Positions 10,802 through 21,517 of a stretch of 64,000 nucleotides of DNA are shown in pieces; positions within the stretch are counted from its first letter, which is position 1; each line of letters opens with the position of its first letter. Made by a program: the position numbers and the translations under genes. The notes below the pieces were generated by a model that had not been told where the DNA came from, did no database searches, and saw nothing but the letters and a program-made list of their open reading frames with translations. Source of the stretch: Moniliella sp. 'wahieum' (taxonomy: Eukaryota; Basidiomycota; Moniliellomycetes; Moniliellales; Moniliellaceae); contig RSEE01000054.1 of assembly GCA_003971905.1 (NCBI GenBank), positions 248,001 through 312,000 on the forward strand, read 5' to 3'.

Positions 10802-11512
10802 GCGCTTGCTGCTTGCCCGGGTGAAAAAATAAGTACATGTATTGCATTTCCAGCGCATCTTCTTTCACATTGGGGACGAGAGCCGGGCAGTTGCGGATGC
10901 ATTAGGCCGTAGGGAGAGAGCAAGTGGAGCTGCTAGCCATCTTGAGGCTGGAGTGCCAGTTGGTGCTGGTGGATGCAACGCTGAACTGAGGGTGAGATAT
11001 TGCAAGAGAGTGGCTCGTGCGAGGCAGGGCACGACAAGAGACAAGGGGGGTCACGTGGGGAGTGGGATACATCGGGGGCATTATTAATTGTCTGGTGGGT
11101 TCCCACGCGCAGACGCTGGAGGCAAGGCGGGCTGGGAGCAGGCGGGGGCCGCGCGAGGCCAGCAGAGAGCAGAGAGCGCGAGGGATGTTTGGCGGAGCAA
11201 GCGGAGCAAGCACGCCGACGTGTCTATTTTGTCTTTTCAGATGCGGGCGACAAGGGCGTGATTGCCTCCACGTCGGCACGAGGCGGGACGGACGGGGGAT
11301 TGAACATTGCAAATTGAATTGTGGTTCCCAGGCAGCCGCTCGTCCTCCTCCTCGCCCAGCCCGCCCGCCCATCTCGCTTCTGTCGCGTGGGGTGGGACGC
11401 TGGTGTTGCTTGCGCCCCCTCTCTCCTCTGGCCCTCTTCTCCCGCCTCGCCCTCCTCCCCGTCTCTCTCCCCACGCCGCGCCCGGCCGCGGCCCCCTACT
11501 CCCCCGCCCCCG
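10802..11512. other. intergenic, LEU2 3' flank and carrier promoter
   Basis: No gene is supported. A CACGTG box lies at 11052-11057, about 460 bases upstream of the carrier start. The last 150 bases are C/T-rich, as is common just upstream of start codons in this window. Confidence 0.5.
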
Positions 11513-13744
11513 ATGGCCCCGGACGACGACGGCTTCACCGCCGTGCGCGCACAGGAGGCGCCCCAGGCACGTCTCCTGCGCCTCGCCGGCTGTTCGACAA
11601 GTTGACCGATGCCGCGCGCGACGAGGCGTTTGCTGCCGGCCGCGCCAAGGATGCCTGGACGCGCACCGCCATCGCCGCCCAGGCCGGCACCGCTGCCCGG
11701 CGCCTTTGCCCGGGTACGCCCCCGCGGCCGATGGCCGTGCGGGGCCGCCGACCCATGCGCCCGACGAGGCACGGCCCCAGTATGCGCGCGAACTCTTGGC
11801 CCAGTGCCAGCCCGATCCGCCGTCTTCACATCCCAAGGGGACAGGCGACTACGGCGAGTACGGGCTGGGATCGACGCTGTCGCATGCGGCGGCCGATGTG
11901 GCGGCGTACATGTACCCCCCGCCATCGCCTGCTGCTTCTGCTTCCTCCTCCCCTGCCCCCCGTCTGCCTCGCCCGCGCCCGAAGGCAGCACCACCATTAC
12001 CCCCGCTCGGACCAGAGAATGGATACCCCGGGTCGCACGTCTTTGGCCTGCTCCCACCGCCTCCGCCCCCGCCCTTGTCGACCAGCAGCGACGACCGCAC
12101 CCGACAACGGCAGCTCGAGTGGCACGCCTTCCTGCGCTATGCGGCGCTGAAAGAGCGAGAGCTGTACAGCGTTTTTCGACATTTGGACCAGGACCGCGAC
12201 GGCCGACTGACTGTGCGCGAGGTGGAAGCTGCCTTGGCCGCGCACGACATTACCCTCTCCGACACCCAGCTGCACGACTTTATTGCCTCGCTCAGCAGCA
12301 GTCGCAACTGGCACGCGCACCTCACTGGGGATGCGGTGCCCCCAGCCAGGGCGAGGGCGACAGCCGCGGTCCGACAGCGTATGTGACCTGGCCCGAATTT
12401 CGGGACTACCTGTTACTCTTGCCGCGCACGCCGAGTGTGCCCGAGATTGTGCGGTTCTACCAAGCGCGCAAGGTCTATGGCCTGTTCCGGCGCGAGAGTG
12501 GCATCTTTCGTGACTTGGCCTCGGGCAGCTGGGCGCACAGTTACTACCACTTTACGCGCATGAACGCGGCGGCGCCGGTGTGACGGCCGATGGCGATTCG
12601 GATGTGACGGGCAACTTGGACGATGCGACACGCAAGTTCAAGCCCAAACGACCCGAACCTGACTCGGACACCACCGAGACGCCCGTTGCTGAGCTGTGGA
12701 TGACGAGGCGCTGGACGAGGAACAGCTGGAAGAGGAGGGAAGCATCCTCCGGGGGGGTGGCGATCAAGTATCTTCTCGCTGGCGGCATTGCCGGTGGCAT
12801 TTCTCGTACTGCCACGGCCCCCTTTGATCGGCTCAAGGTGTACCTGATTACCCAGAGTACCGCCGTACCCAGCGGTAAGAATGGCCATGCGGGACGAATG
12901 ATGGAGGCGGCTCGGACGCTGTACGTCAAAGGCGGTGGCCTGCGTTCGTTTTGGGTCGGCAATGGCCTGAACGTCGTCAAGATCTTCCCCGAATCGGCAA
13001 TCAAGTTCTTCTCGTACGAATCGATCAACGCGTCTTTGCTCAACAGGTTGATCACGTCTCGGACCCACGTGACATTTCCCCGCGCTCCCGTTTCATCTCG
13101 GGTGGTCTGGCCGGGATCACGGCCCAACTTTGTACGTCCGCCTCTTGAGCGCCAGGGGGTTTTGCGTGCTGCGCACATGGACTGACCTGACCGATTTATT
13201 GCATTGCCTCCCTAGCCATCTACCCCGTCGAGACCGTCAAGACGGTGATGATGAGTTCCTCCTACAATGGCCGTGGAGACGGAGGTCAACGAGCATGGCT
13301 GTTGTCCAGACCGTGCGCTCCATCTACGCCAAAGGAGGTGTGCGGGGCTTCTATCGTGGTCTGCCCGCTGGGCTGGTGGGCGTGTTTCCCTACAGTGCGA
13401 TCGACATGTCGACGTTTGAAGGTGCCAAGCTGGCCTACTTGCAGGCGGCCGGCCGGAGCGACATGCCCGTGTACGCAACGCTGATGATTGGCTCCTTTAG
13501 TGGCTCGGCTGGGGCCATCACGGTCTACCCGCTCAACTTGGTCCGCACCCGTCTCCAGGCCAGTGGCACGCCAGCCCACCCTTATATCTACCATGGCTTT
13601 GTCGATGCCTTTCGCCAGACGTATGTGCGCGAGGGATCCGGGCTTTATGGCGGCCTGGGCCCAACCTTGGCCAAGGTCATTCCGGCCGTGTCGATTTCGT
13701 ACACGGTGTATGAGCAGAGCAAAAAGCTGTTGGGCGTGCTCTAG
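11513..13744 (+). CDS. SAL1: EF-hand mitochondrial carrier, SAL1/SCaMC type, frameshifted
   Basis: This is a calcium-regulated carrier of the ATP-Mg/phosphate type in the inner mitochondrial membrane. The start at 11513 gives [18 protein letters not shown]. After a long Pro-rich stretch, an EF-hand loop [14 protein letters not shown] lies within [12 protein letters not shown] second, weaker EF-like unit includes [17 protein letters not shown]. Three carrier repeats follow. The first begins [20 protein letters not shown], with signature PFDRLK. The second has the signature YPVETVKT and the third YPLNLVRT. The protein ends with [14 protein letters not shown]. An 84-nt GT-AG intron (13132-13215) splits the second repeat between TAQL and SIYPVETV. 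The N-terminal half has several frameshifts. The aspartate/glutamate carrier is the main alternative, but the carrier half and size fit SAL1 better. Confidence 0.9.
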
Positions 13745-14455
13745 CGCACGCCCTCGGCTTCACCCCCTCCGTTACTCGTTACCTAAGATCAAAGAATCCG
13801 AGTTGGCTGTTGTTTGCTTGTTGTTGTTTGTCTGTTTGTTTGTGTTGGCGCTGGCCACCTGGTTTGACCATCTTTCTCGGCCGGGTTCGGGTTCGCCGAT
13901 CCATGCCTGCCCTCCTTCCACACACCCCCGTCTACCCCTACGCACCGCCCGTTCTTGATCCATCCCCGCATCCCATCACAACCATTGAGCTTGTTGCACA
14001 TGGGCAGACCGGTCCCTTACCACCCAGATAGAACACAGTCCACCAGCAAGGAAGCTCGACTGACTGGGCAGCCTATGGGGAGGGGGAGGGAAGAAAACTG
14101 GCTGATACGCCACAAAAAGTAAGGAGAAAGGGAACAAGTACGTTACGTGCGAAATCAACAGGCACAGAAGAAAATGGCAAGGGCAGGGGGGAGAAATAAG
14201 GGGGCAAGAGGAGGGAGGGGGGCTTGGACACATGATCGAAATCAAGATAGGGTCAAAGCCTGCGCCTCAGGCCGCTGGCCATCGGTGTGGTCGTAGGATC
14301 GTGCAGCGAGGGCTGCCACGGCGCACTTTGACGTGCGCCATGGCCCGGCGGGCAAAAAAAGGGATACAGTAGGAGAGGAAGAGGGACATACGGAGATGAT
14401 ATCGCAGGGTGAAAGGGGAGGAGAGAGGAGGAGAGGAGAGATGGGAAGCTTGGAC
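13745..14455. other. convergent intergenic region
   Basis: The stretch between the SAL1-like stop and the YOP1 stop contains only the two 3' flanks. It is T/G-rich just after the carrier stop and then purine-rich (about 14060-14450). I see no gene in it. Confidence 0.6.
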
Positions 14456-15126
14456 TTAGGCCGCCACTTTCTTAGGGAAGAAGACGGGGTGTAGACCTTG
14501 AGGTAGAGCAGCTTGGCGCCCTGGTCTGCGGCAGCTGCAGCCAGAGGAGGAAGAGAGTCTTCAAGGTATAGTAGGACGGGATCCAGTAGAGCAAAGGGGG
14601 AGAAGGACTCGAGGATGGTGAGGAAGCCATACGAGACCCAGTACATGGTCCTACATGCCGCTGTTAGTATCGTGGCCAGAGCACCAAGGAGCGACAAAAG
14701 CATCAAGTACGTACCACTGCTTGTCGTCGTCAGTGCCCGGCGTCTCGAGGGCACGGAGGGAGAGGTAGGTGGGCAGCGCCACGCCAACAAAGTTGGTCAG
14801 GAACGTGGCGGCAATGTTGAAGAAGATGGCGGTGGTCACAATGACAAAGAGACCGATGGTGCCCCATGCCTTGGGGACATGGGTCAGCTCCTCGGCCTTG
14901 ACGAGCGCGGGGTACTGGGCCAACTGGGACGGGAGCCGAGGTCAGAGGCAGAGCGAGACAGGCACAGCGGGGACAGAGGCCGGGGGCTGGGCGCACGGCG
15001 CGTACGTACCTCCTTGTCGATCTGGGCAATGTAGTAGTTGATCTTGGCGTGCACGCTCTTGACCTGGGGAGGAACATTGACGTTGCGCAGGCCCTGGAGC
15101 TGGGGGGGGAGCTGGAACGACGACAT
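14456..15126 (-). CDS. YOP1: YOP1/DP1 (REEP5-like) ER membrane-shaping protein, three exons
   Basis: The TB2/DP1/HVA22 family bends ER tubules. The start at 15126 gives MSSFQLPPQLQGLRNVNVPP. Intron 1 (14924-15009, 86 nt) follows QIDKE. Exon 2 contains the hydrophobic hairpin GTIGLFVIVTTAIFFNIAA and VALPTYLSLRALETPGTDDD. Intron 2 (14651-14714, 64 nt, CTAAC branch site) splits the W of KQW|TMYW. Exon 3 has WVSYGFLTILESFSPFAL. After one slip it reads WIPSYYTLKTLFLLWLQLPQ, and after another GAKLLYLKVYTP. A third slip gives the basic end FFPKKVAA. The length of about 180 residues is normal. The frameshifts each correspond to one missing base. The neighbour ERD2 on the same strand is also an ER/Golgi gene. 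Confidence 0.93.
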
Positions 15127-15939
15127 GGCGAGCGCAGCAGCGAAAGGAGGAGAGGTGGTGGTGGGGCGGTGCTGGGTCGCGCGACGAGGTGCGCTCCCGC
15201 CAGCGCCCGCTGGACGCAGCACGCACCTGCCCCGGGTGTGTGAGATTACACAGGGCCGCACAGGGGCAGTGCGCACCCCTCTGGAGGGCCATGGCAGCGT
15301 CAATGTGGGACGCCGCTTGTGGCACGGCGCCGGTGTGGGTGAGAGGGCTGCGCGGCTGGTGCCCCGACACCGCATGGCGCCAGTCTCCTGGTCCCTGAAA
15401 CGTTTCCATCGCACGGCGGGGCCACAGGCCCCAGCCCGGTCTAAGGTGCGCTGGAAACGCCTCCTATTCCTGGACAATTGAACGGTGATTGATTATTGAT
15501 TCTGCGAGCCAGCCGGGTTTGGTCGGGCTCGGCGTGGGAGCTTAGTGCCGACTTGGCATAGTTTACCTCGCCTCCATTAATATTCAGCTTGCCCGCCTTG
15601 GATTGTGCTACACTGCAAACCCTCTCCAATAAGCACACGTAGTCATTGCGACCCACACTACCCGTGCGGCCCTCAGAAATACCATACACTGTGGAATTTG
15701 GCTCGCTGGAAGCGAGTCCCGTACCCACATCTACGTCAGGAGTCCCCCAAGGCCGACCTGGGCAAGGACGAGCGAATAAAGGCATTGCGGGCATGAAGCA
15801 TGAAAGCAACAGAACATCCCGTACAAAGCGGGAAAAGCCCTATCGGGGTGGCACGAGACAGATTTTGTTGAGGGCGGGACTACTTGGCGTTGCAACGCAG
15901 AACGACGGGCAGGGGCGCCGGCACGAGTTCGGGTCCATT
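15127..15939. other. intergenic, YOP1 promoter and ERD2 3' flank
   Basis: No gene is supported. GCACAGGGGCAGTG at 15258-15271 is the reverse complement of a word in the KGD2-LEU2 promoter. A GC-rich word, GGCACGGCGCCGGTGTGGG, lies at about 15322-15341. The right part is ERD2 3' flank. Confidence 0.5.
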
Positions 15940-16722
15940 TCACGCAGGCAGCTCGAACTTTTGGCCCTGCAGCACCTTGGTAAAGTAGACTTGCGAGGCA
16001 AAGTCAGAGCCGAAGCAGTAAGGGGGGCAGCGGATGGATACATACTGTGGAAAAAGTCGGCGTAGAGGGCGGTCTGGACCAGGCCGGCGATGAAGCCGTA
16101 AGTATTAAAATCGGCTGTGCCGTGGAAGATGAGAATGTAAAGCCAGTTGAGCAAGTACAGCGCCCTGTAGACACCCAGTGCAAAGATGTAAGTGTGGTGC
16201 TTGTCTCGGCCTCGCCCGTGCGCTGCAACAAGAAGAACTGGGGCAGGATGGAGACGGCTCGAGGAAGATTGAGAAGGACCAAAGGACCGAAGTCGGTGTG
16301 AGTTCGGGATGGAAGATAGAGCCAGAACGGTAGCGGGTCCAATGAGATATGATAGTGGCAAGCTGTCAAGAGAAGGATTGTGGGTTTGCCTGAGGGTGCA
16401 AAAACCAAAGACGGTGCCAGGTCAGAAAGGGTACGCTAGAATACAGACGGCTAACGTACCGATACTTGGCCTGGATCAGGTAGAGGATGGCAGCGGACGA
16501 CCCGATAAAGAAGGATTTCATGCACACGATATAGATGGTAAACGTCCATCCATAGGGCGAAGTGCTGAAGAGGTCGAGGTAGCGAGTGACAAAAACGATA
16601 AAGTACAACAGTTGGGACTTGAAGCTGAGTCCGCGTGTGGTACGGCGGGTGTGGATCGCATAGAGCAGCAGCGCAATGCTGGCCAAGTGGGAAAGATCGG
16701 CGGCAATTCGGAAGACGTTCAT
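15940..16722 (-). CDS. ERD2: ER lumen protein retaining receptor (HDEL/KDEL receptor), three exons
   Basis: This seven-helix receptor returns HDEL/KDEL proteins from Golgi to ER. The start at 16722 gives MNVFRIAADLSHLASIALLL, the classic ERD2 opening. Further motifs are FVTRYLDLFSTSPYG and SSAAILYLIQAKYR. Intron 1 (16390-16459, 70 nt) leads to QTHNPSLDSLPLSYLIGPAT. After slips come HPELTPTSVLWSFSIFL, SILPQFFLLQRTGEAET and YIFALGVYRALYLLNW. Next is FIAGLVQTALYADFFH. Intron 2 (15990-16045, 56 nt) leads to the conserved tail IYFTKVLQGQKFELPA and a TGA stop. At least three single-base slips lie in exon 2. The upstream region holds a perfect TGACGTCA at 16894-16901. Length and topology are normal. 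Confidence 0.95.
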
Positions 16723-17406
16723 GGCTGACAGTGCCCAGGACGGGCGAGGAACTGGGGCCAGCGCTTGCACACAGACGCTCGTCGGCCCGCGACGGGGATG
16801 GGTTGTTTTGGAAGCGCACTTGTGGACACAGCTCATCCTCTCAGGTTGTACCCACCCTTGAAAAGCTCACGGTAATGGAGCGCGGCTGACGCCTGACGTC
16901 AGCCTGGTGGCGCCACCTAGGGCAACTCGCCCCGCCCTCATAACCAGTTGAAAGCCTCCTCCAGTTTCAACCTTACTAGTTTGACAAAAAGCGAAGAGGG
17001 CGCAAGAGAGACTGATAACGATGAAGGTTTATCTATCGGAAGGGAGACAGGGTCACATGTCACCAGGCGGCACAGATGAGAGAGGCGTCAAGCTTCAAGA
17101 GACAAAATGAAGTGGACAGAGAGGGAAATATACTTATTGGCACACGGCTAGAATCTCCAAGGGGGTGGGTTATAGAAGAAACGCTCTAGGCAGCCCGGGG
17201 GGTGAGAGATGATGTGTGTGCTGATGTGGATATAGGGGGGGAATAAACAGTGCGGTTTTGAGAGTGGTGTTAGAGTCCGCAGAGAATTGTTGGCCGTGAT
17301 GAAAATGTGAATCGTAAATGTGAGTAGGAGAAGAGTGTTTGCCCATATATGCTGCATCCGCACAGCGAGGCAAAGGACAATCAGTCACCCATGAGGGGTG
17401 AGAACT
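16723..17406. other. intergenic, ERD2 promoter and RSC1-like 3' flank
   Basis: No gene is supported. The ERD2-proximal part contains TGACGTCA (16894-16901). The distal part is A/T-richer than its surroundings and is 3' flank of the RSC1-like gene. Confidence 0.55.
16894..16901. promoter_or_regulatory. CRE-type palindrome TGACGTCA upstream of ERD2
   Basis: A perfect 8-base palindrome lies 172 bases upstream of the ERD2 start. bZIP factors of the CREB/ATF and Hac1 group bind ACGT-core sites. ERD2 acts in ER protein retrieval, so a stress link is plausible but is inference. Confidence 0.45.
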
Positions 17407-20061
17407 TTAAGGGGTCCAAGCTGACCCATCGCCCTCGCCTCCAAGGCGATCGTCGCCATCCGATGAGAGAGGGAAGAACTTCTCAATTGGACTAAGAGGA
17501 ATGCCCGCCGAGGGGACCGAAATTTCGTGCACGGGCTGCTTGGTGCTCTTAATCCAGAAGGGGAGTCCCCAGGAGAGACGAGTGTCAAACAGGAGAGTGA
17601 ATCATCAAAATCAGAGTTGGGTGAAGCTCTCTCATCATCGAACTCAAACCCTCAGGCCCAGGGTATCCAAACCGGGTCAGGAGGGGGCGGCATGAGTGTT
17701 TCGTTGGTTGTGGTGGGCAAGAAAGGGGAGGGGGAACAGGCGTGCTTCTTGAGTGCCCCGGCCACATCACGGACCAGCACTGTATCGCGCCCTGTCCAGG
17801 AGGGAGCACATGAGCGACTGACAAGAAGGGGGCAAAAGGCGTTCCAATGAAAGAAACACGCTGGCCCCTAACGCTTTTTGGGGTGCGCGTGCAGCCGAGA
17901 AAGAGAGCGGAGAACCGGGGCAGAGATGGGCTGGGTGTACAAGGTTCGGCTGGGGATGCTAGGGAAGAACCACAAGCAAGCGAGTCAGGTGATGCTTCTC
18001 GTGACCCCTCAGACAGCTGTAGATCAAAGAACTCATTGCTCTCAACGGTGGAAGCGGAGTGCCCTGGGGACGAAATGGCCATGTTGGTCGGCAGATTGGA
18101 ATCAGGTGGGCAGAAACTGGTGCGGTCGGAAACGTACCCCGTGGAACCAGAGACGACGGGCCAATCCAACCCAGGGGATTGCATGTCAAAAGATACTTGG
18201 GAGGGGCACACGATTCTCCTTATTTGCGAGACCCAATCAAGGGATGGGTACCCCTTTGAAGGAAGAGCCAGCTCAGGCACAGTGTTGGACCTTGGCTTTG
18301 ATGAGCCTTTCTTCCATGGATTGGAGAAAGTGATTGGAGGTGCGAGCATCCTTGATTCGATTCCCCACTTCCTACGGAGTAGGAACGCTGCATGACATCT
18401 GCTCGCTGAGGAGGCATCAGTAAAGTTGGCGGCATGGTGTCACGGTCCCAATGAAGAATGCTGCGGCGCAGATGCATCAAGCATCATCATCCGGGAGAGA
18501 CGGGATTAGAGAGTGCGCCAGATAGACACAAAGACGAAGGGAGGGGGTGGGTCTTCAAGGGAGAGGCGCGATTCGGTTTTTCGAGTGAGCGCGGTCCACG
18601 AATGACCGGTGCCGGCCGCCGCTTTAAAAGCAGGGGGGACAATTTTGTGGACGCAACAGAACCCACCGGCTCCTCCCCCTGCTCCTTGCGGAGAAAGCCC
18701 GGCCCATTCACATGGCCCTTCAAGAATGGAGAGGCCTGTCGTGAAGGTATAACGAGTTGTGAAATGGTGTCATCGGGACATCCACCCCGCGCATTTCCTC
18801 GGGGAGACAGGAGTTCCATGATTTGATCTTGTTAAACTGCCGGGTCTGGTCATTGTACCGAAACGGCCACGTACAGCTGCTCTGTCAAGGGGTTCCATAC
18901 TGTTGTGGCGGGCCGTCCTCGAATAAAGCGGGTGTAAAACATAACAAACACCGTTCCACACATCTTGGATTTTGTGGTCTACCACCAAACCGGTCTTGAA
19001 CACCTCGTTAGGAAGAAACTGGCGCGAGGGAGGGTGCACCGTTTCTTCTGGTCGGTTGTACCAGCATACTGAAACATAATATTGCCCGCTGACTTTGGCT
19101 GGCGATGAAGGAAAAGTGGTGGAGGAAGTGGTCGAATCCGACTTCAAGGATGGGGACGTTGGCGTCCCGGTTTGATCCATCTTGCGTAGCACCTTGAAAT
19201 CTGTCCTACAATGGGTTTGGCTGGGTTTAGAGGATTAAGCACGTGGACCCAGTCGCCCACGCGTATGTCTGGCCTTTGTACTCAATTTGGCTGAGAAAGG
19301 TTTTTTCGCGACCGTGAAGACGTGAATGAGAGGAGACCAAGTCGGCGGTCGAGGTAGGGAGCAAGTCCATAGCGGCTGGGCCAAGGCGGATGCCTCCCCG
19401 CATGATCTAAGCCTCGGGAGAAAACGTGCTGTGCCCCTCTCCAGGGCCAACAGGGATCGAGGTAAATGGATGGGCTCGAGAGAAAAACGATTGGCCACAG
19501 CCCATATGAGCCTCGATCGCCTGGGTCGAGCTTGCGCGGGCCAGGCGACAAGCTCATGGTACGCACGCTGGATCCTCACGACCTGCCCGTATCCAGGACT
19601 TCCAACAGGGTTGGCCAGGCGAGCGTTTGCAAAGAGACGTAGCATGTCCTTCTCGAATGCAGCTGGTGAAGGGAAGGCGTGTGCTGCAATCTTTCGTTCA
19701 ATCGTGAGCAACGAAAGGGGCTCAGACACCTGGGTGTTGGGAGGATGAGAGGACAGCGTATTAGTCACACACACGAAACAAAATGAGCGGCGCATCTGCG
19801 TACCTTGGCGAAGTGCTTAGCGTCGGAAAAGGAGTCCGGGCAGAGGTCCAGGTATGGGGGGAGAAAAGGGGCGGGGTAGCGAGGGTGGCGTGCTGGGGTA
19901 AGGTGGCGGAGGTGGTCCACTACTGACGAGTAAACGGCATGAGCGTTGGCGCGTGCGGACACTTTCTCTCCGGCTGGCAAGGGTGGTAGGTGAAGCCACG
20001 AATCGCAAGCAGCAGTGGACGTGGAACGAGGGGTGGTAAGGTGAGTGGTCTTGGAGGCCAT
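17407..20061 (-). CDS. RSC1: bromodomain-BAH chromatin remodelling subunit, RSC1/RSC2-like
   Basis: RSC1/2-type proteins are subunits of a SWI/SNF-class remodeller; bromodomains bind acetyl-lysine and BAH domains bind nucleosomes. The start at 20061 gives MASKTTHLTTPRSTSTAACD. The bromodomain runs from AHAVYSSVVDHLRHL across a 74-nt intron (19730-19803, ACTAAT branch site). It continues with EPLSLLTIERKIAAHAFPSP, then LRLFANARLANPVGS and the helix RIQRAYHELV. The BAH domain (about 19265-18800) shows VGDWVHVLNPLNPAKPIVGQ, then VSVCWYNRPEETVHPPSRQF and NEVFKTGLVVDHKIQDVWNG. After it comes a long Ser/Pro-rich tail, ending LPFWIKSTKQPVHEISVPSA and FSSDGDDRLGG-like acidic residues before TAA. Only one bromodomain is seen, whereas yeast RSC1 has two. 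Several frameshifts are present. Symbol assignment between RSC1 and RSC2 is arbitrary. Confidence 0.85.
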
Positions 20062-21517
20062 GTTGGGGGGGCACAAAAGAGGCAGAGAAACGGATGTGTG
20101 TGGACGGTGGTGTGATGCACAAAAAACCGGTAAGAAGAGGGAGCACGGTTGCGGGCAGTGGAGATAATGATGGCGATATCCTTCTTGGAGGAGGGACAAT
20201 GGAGAAAGAGAGGAGAAGAATGCGAAAGGAGGAAGGAGCTGGGGAAACGGGGGCTATGTGTTGCGAGAGCAAAACAACGGCGCCCCACACCGTTTGGGGC
20301 TTGGAAGGCCCTGAGCGCCCTGAGCGCTGATGCATGATGCATGGTGCTGTTGGGGCATGGGCACACGGGCGCTGTACCAGCTCCCCTTGTGGCGCAACTC
20401 GGTGCCAGCAGCAGGGCGCCAGTGCGCAGGTGACGTTGGCACATCCGCCACAGGGGCACAGTCCCCTGCTATCTGCCGTCCAAGCCAAGACCCTGAGACA
20501 CACCCCGGACCTGGGCGCCCTGAGATCCTGAGATTCTGAGAGCTTGAGGCGTCCGAGAAGGACATGAGCGCTGGATGTGGCCTAGGCCGGAGCACCTGAG
20601 CGCTGGAACCTGCTTGAGCCCCCCAAGCCACACACCGCCGAAGATGCCCACATCCAACGGGCCACGCTCTGCCTCGCCACAGTGCTGGCATGCCTCTGTA
20701 GCCACGCCACCACCGCCACTCCAACTAAGAGCACAACACCCTACTTTCAGTCTGCTGTTGGTTTCCGGCCCATTTTCCGTCACGCGTCATTGTCCTCGAC
20801 TTCATTTCATCAATCAGCGTGCAAACGTCACCGTCTTCAGGCGCATGGCAACACGTGTAACAGTCGGGGCTAGTAGTCGAGCGAGACCAAGGTGCTGTCA
20901 GAGACGGAGGGGGAAATGATGGCCAGGTCGTTCTCGTGTGGTGGAAAACAGGAGGCATCGGGCAGAGAGAGAGAGAGGGACAGAAGCAATGAATGGGAAA
21001 GGGCTGAGCAGCTGTTCTTCACCAGTGGAGATGCCGTCGTCCGACAGCCGCGGTCACGGCCTCCGTGACCCACATAGTTGGTGGCTTATGGAACGGTGGA
21101 CTAATAGCCTAGCAGTGGCCCAAATGACCCCAAACAGCTCGCCGTGGGCACTCCCAGCCGTGTTTCCTGACGCCTGTTCTACGGGGTTTCCTGTTTACCC
21201 TTGCCCTGATTCTCCTTCAGTCCATCTACCTAACTTTCCCTTTCAGACTGACTGTCACACGCCGGTTTCCCGTCAAGCCGATCCTGAGTTCCAGGCTTGC
21301 CATTTTCGCAATGGACCCCCTATGCGGGTCCGGCACGTGGCATATGCCTTAGCTGCAGTGCGGTATGCGCTGAAGGATATGCGTCTGTGCCCTCTATGTG
21401 TTTGCTCTGTGTGTCGCAATCGGGCGGAGACGCCAGAGACAGTATAGATCCCCTTTCAGACCGATTGCGAGCCCTGGGAATCAAGGGGCTTCCAGCTCCC
21501 CAGTCCTGGAACGCTTA
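20062..21517. other. intergenic, RSC1-like promoter and HIS5 3' flank
   Basis: About 1.46 kb without a supported gene. Short open frames on both strands show no domain. Repeated words occur: CTGAGCGC near 20312-20330, GATGCATGATGCATG at 20329-20343, and CACAGGGGCACAG near 20449-20461. An H/ACA or other RNA gene cannot be excluded by eye. Confidence 0.5.

Noticed and set aside
18330-18370. Possible tRNA B box (GATTCGATTCC)
   Set aside because: No matching A box, acceptor pairing or T-run terminator nearby; it lies inside the RSC1-like gene.
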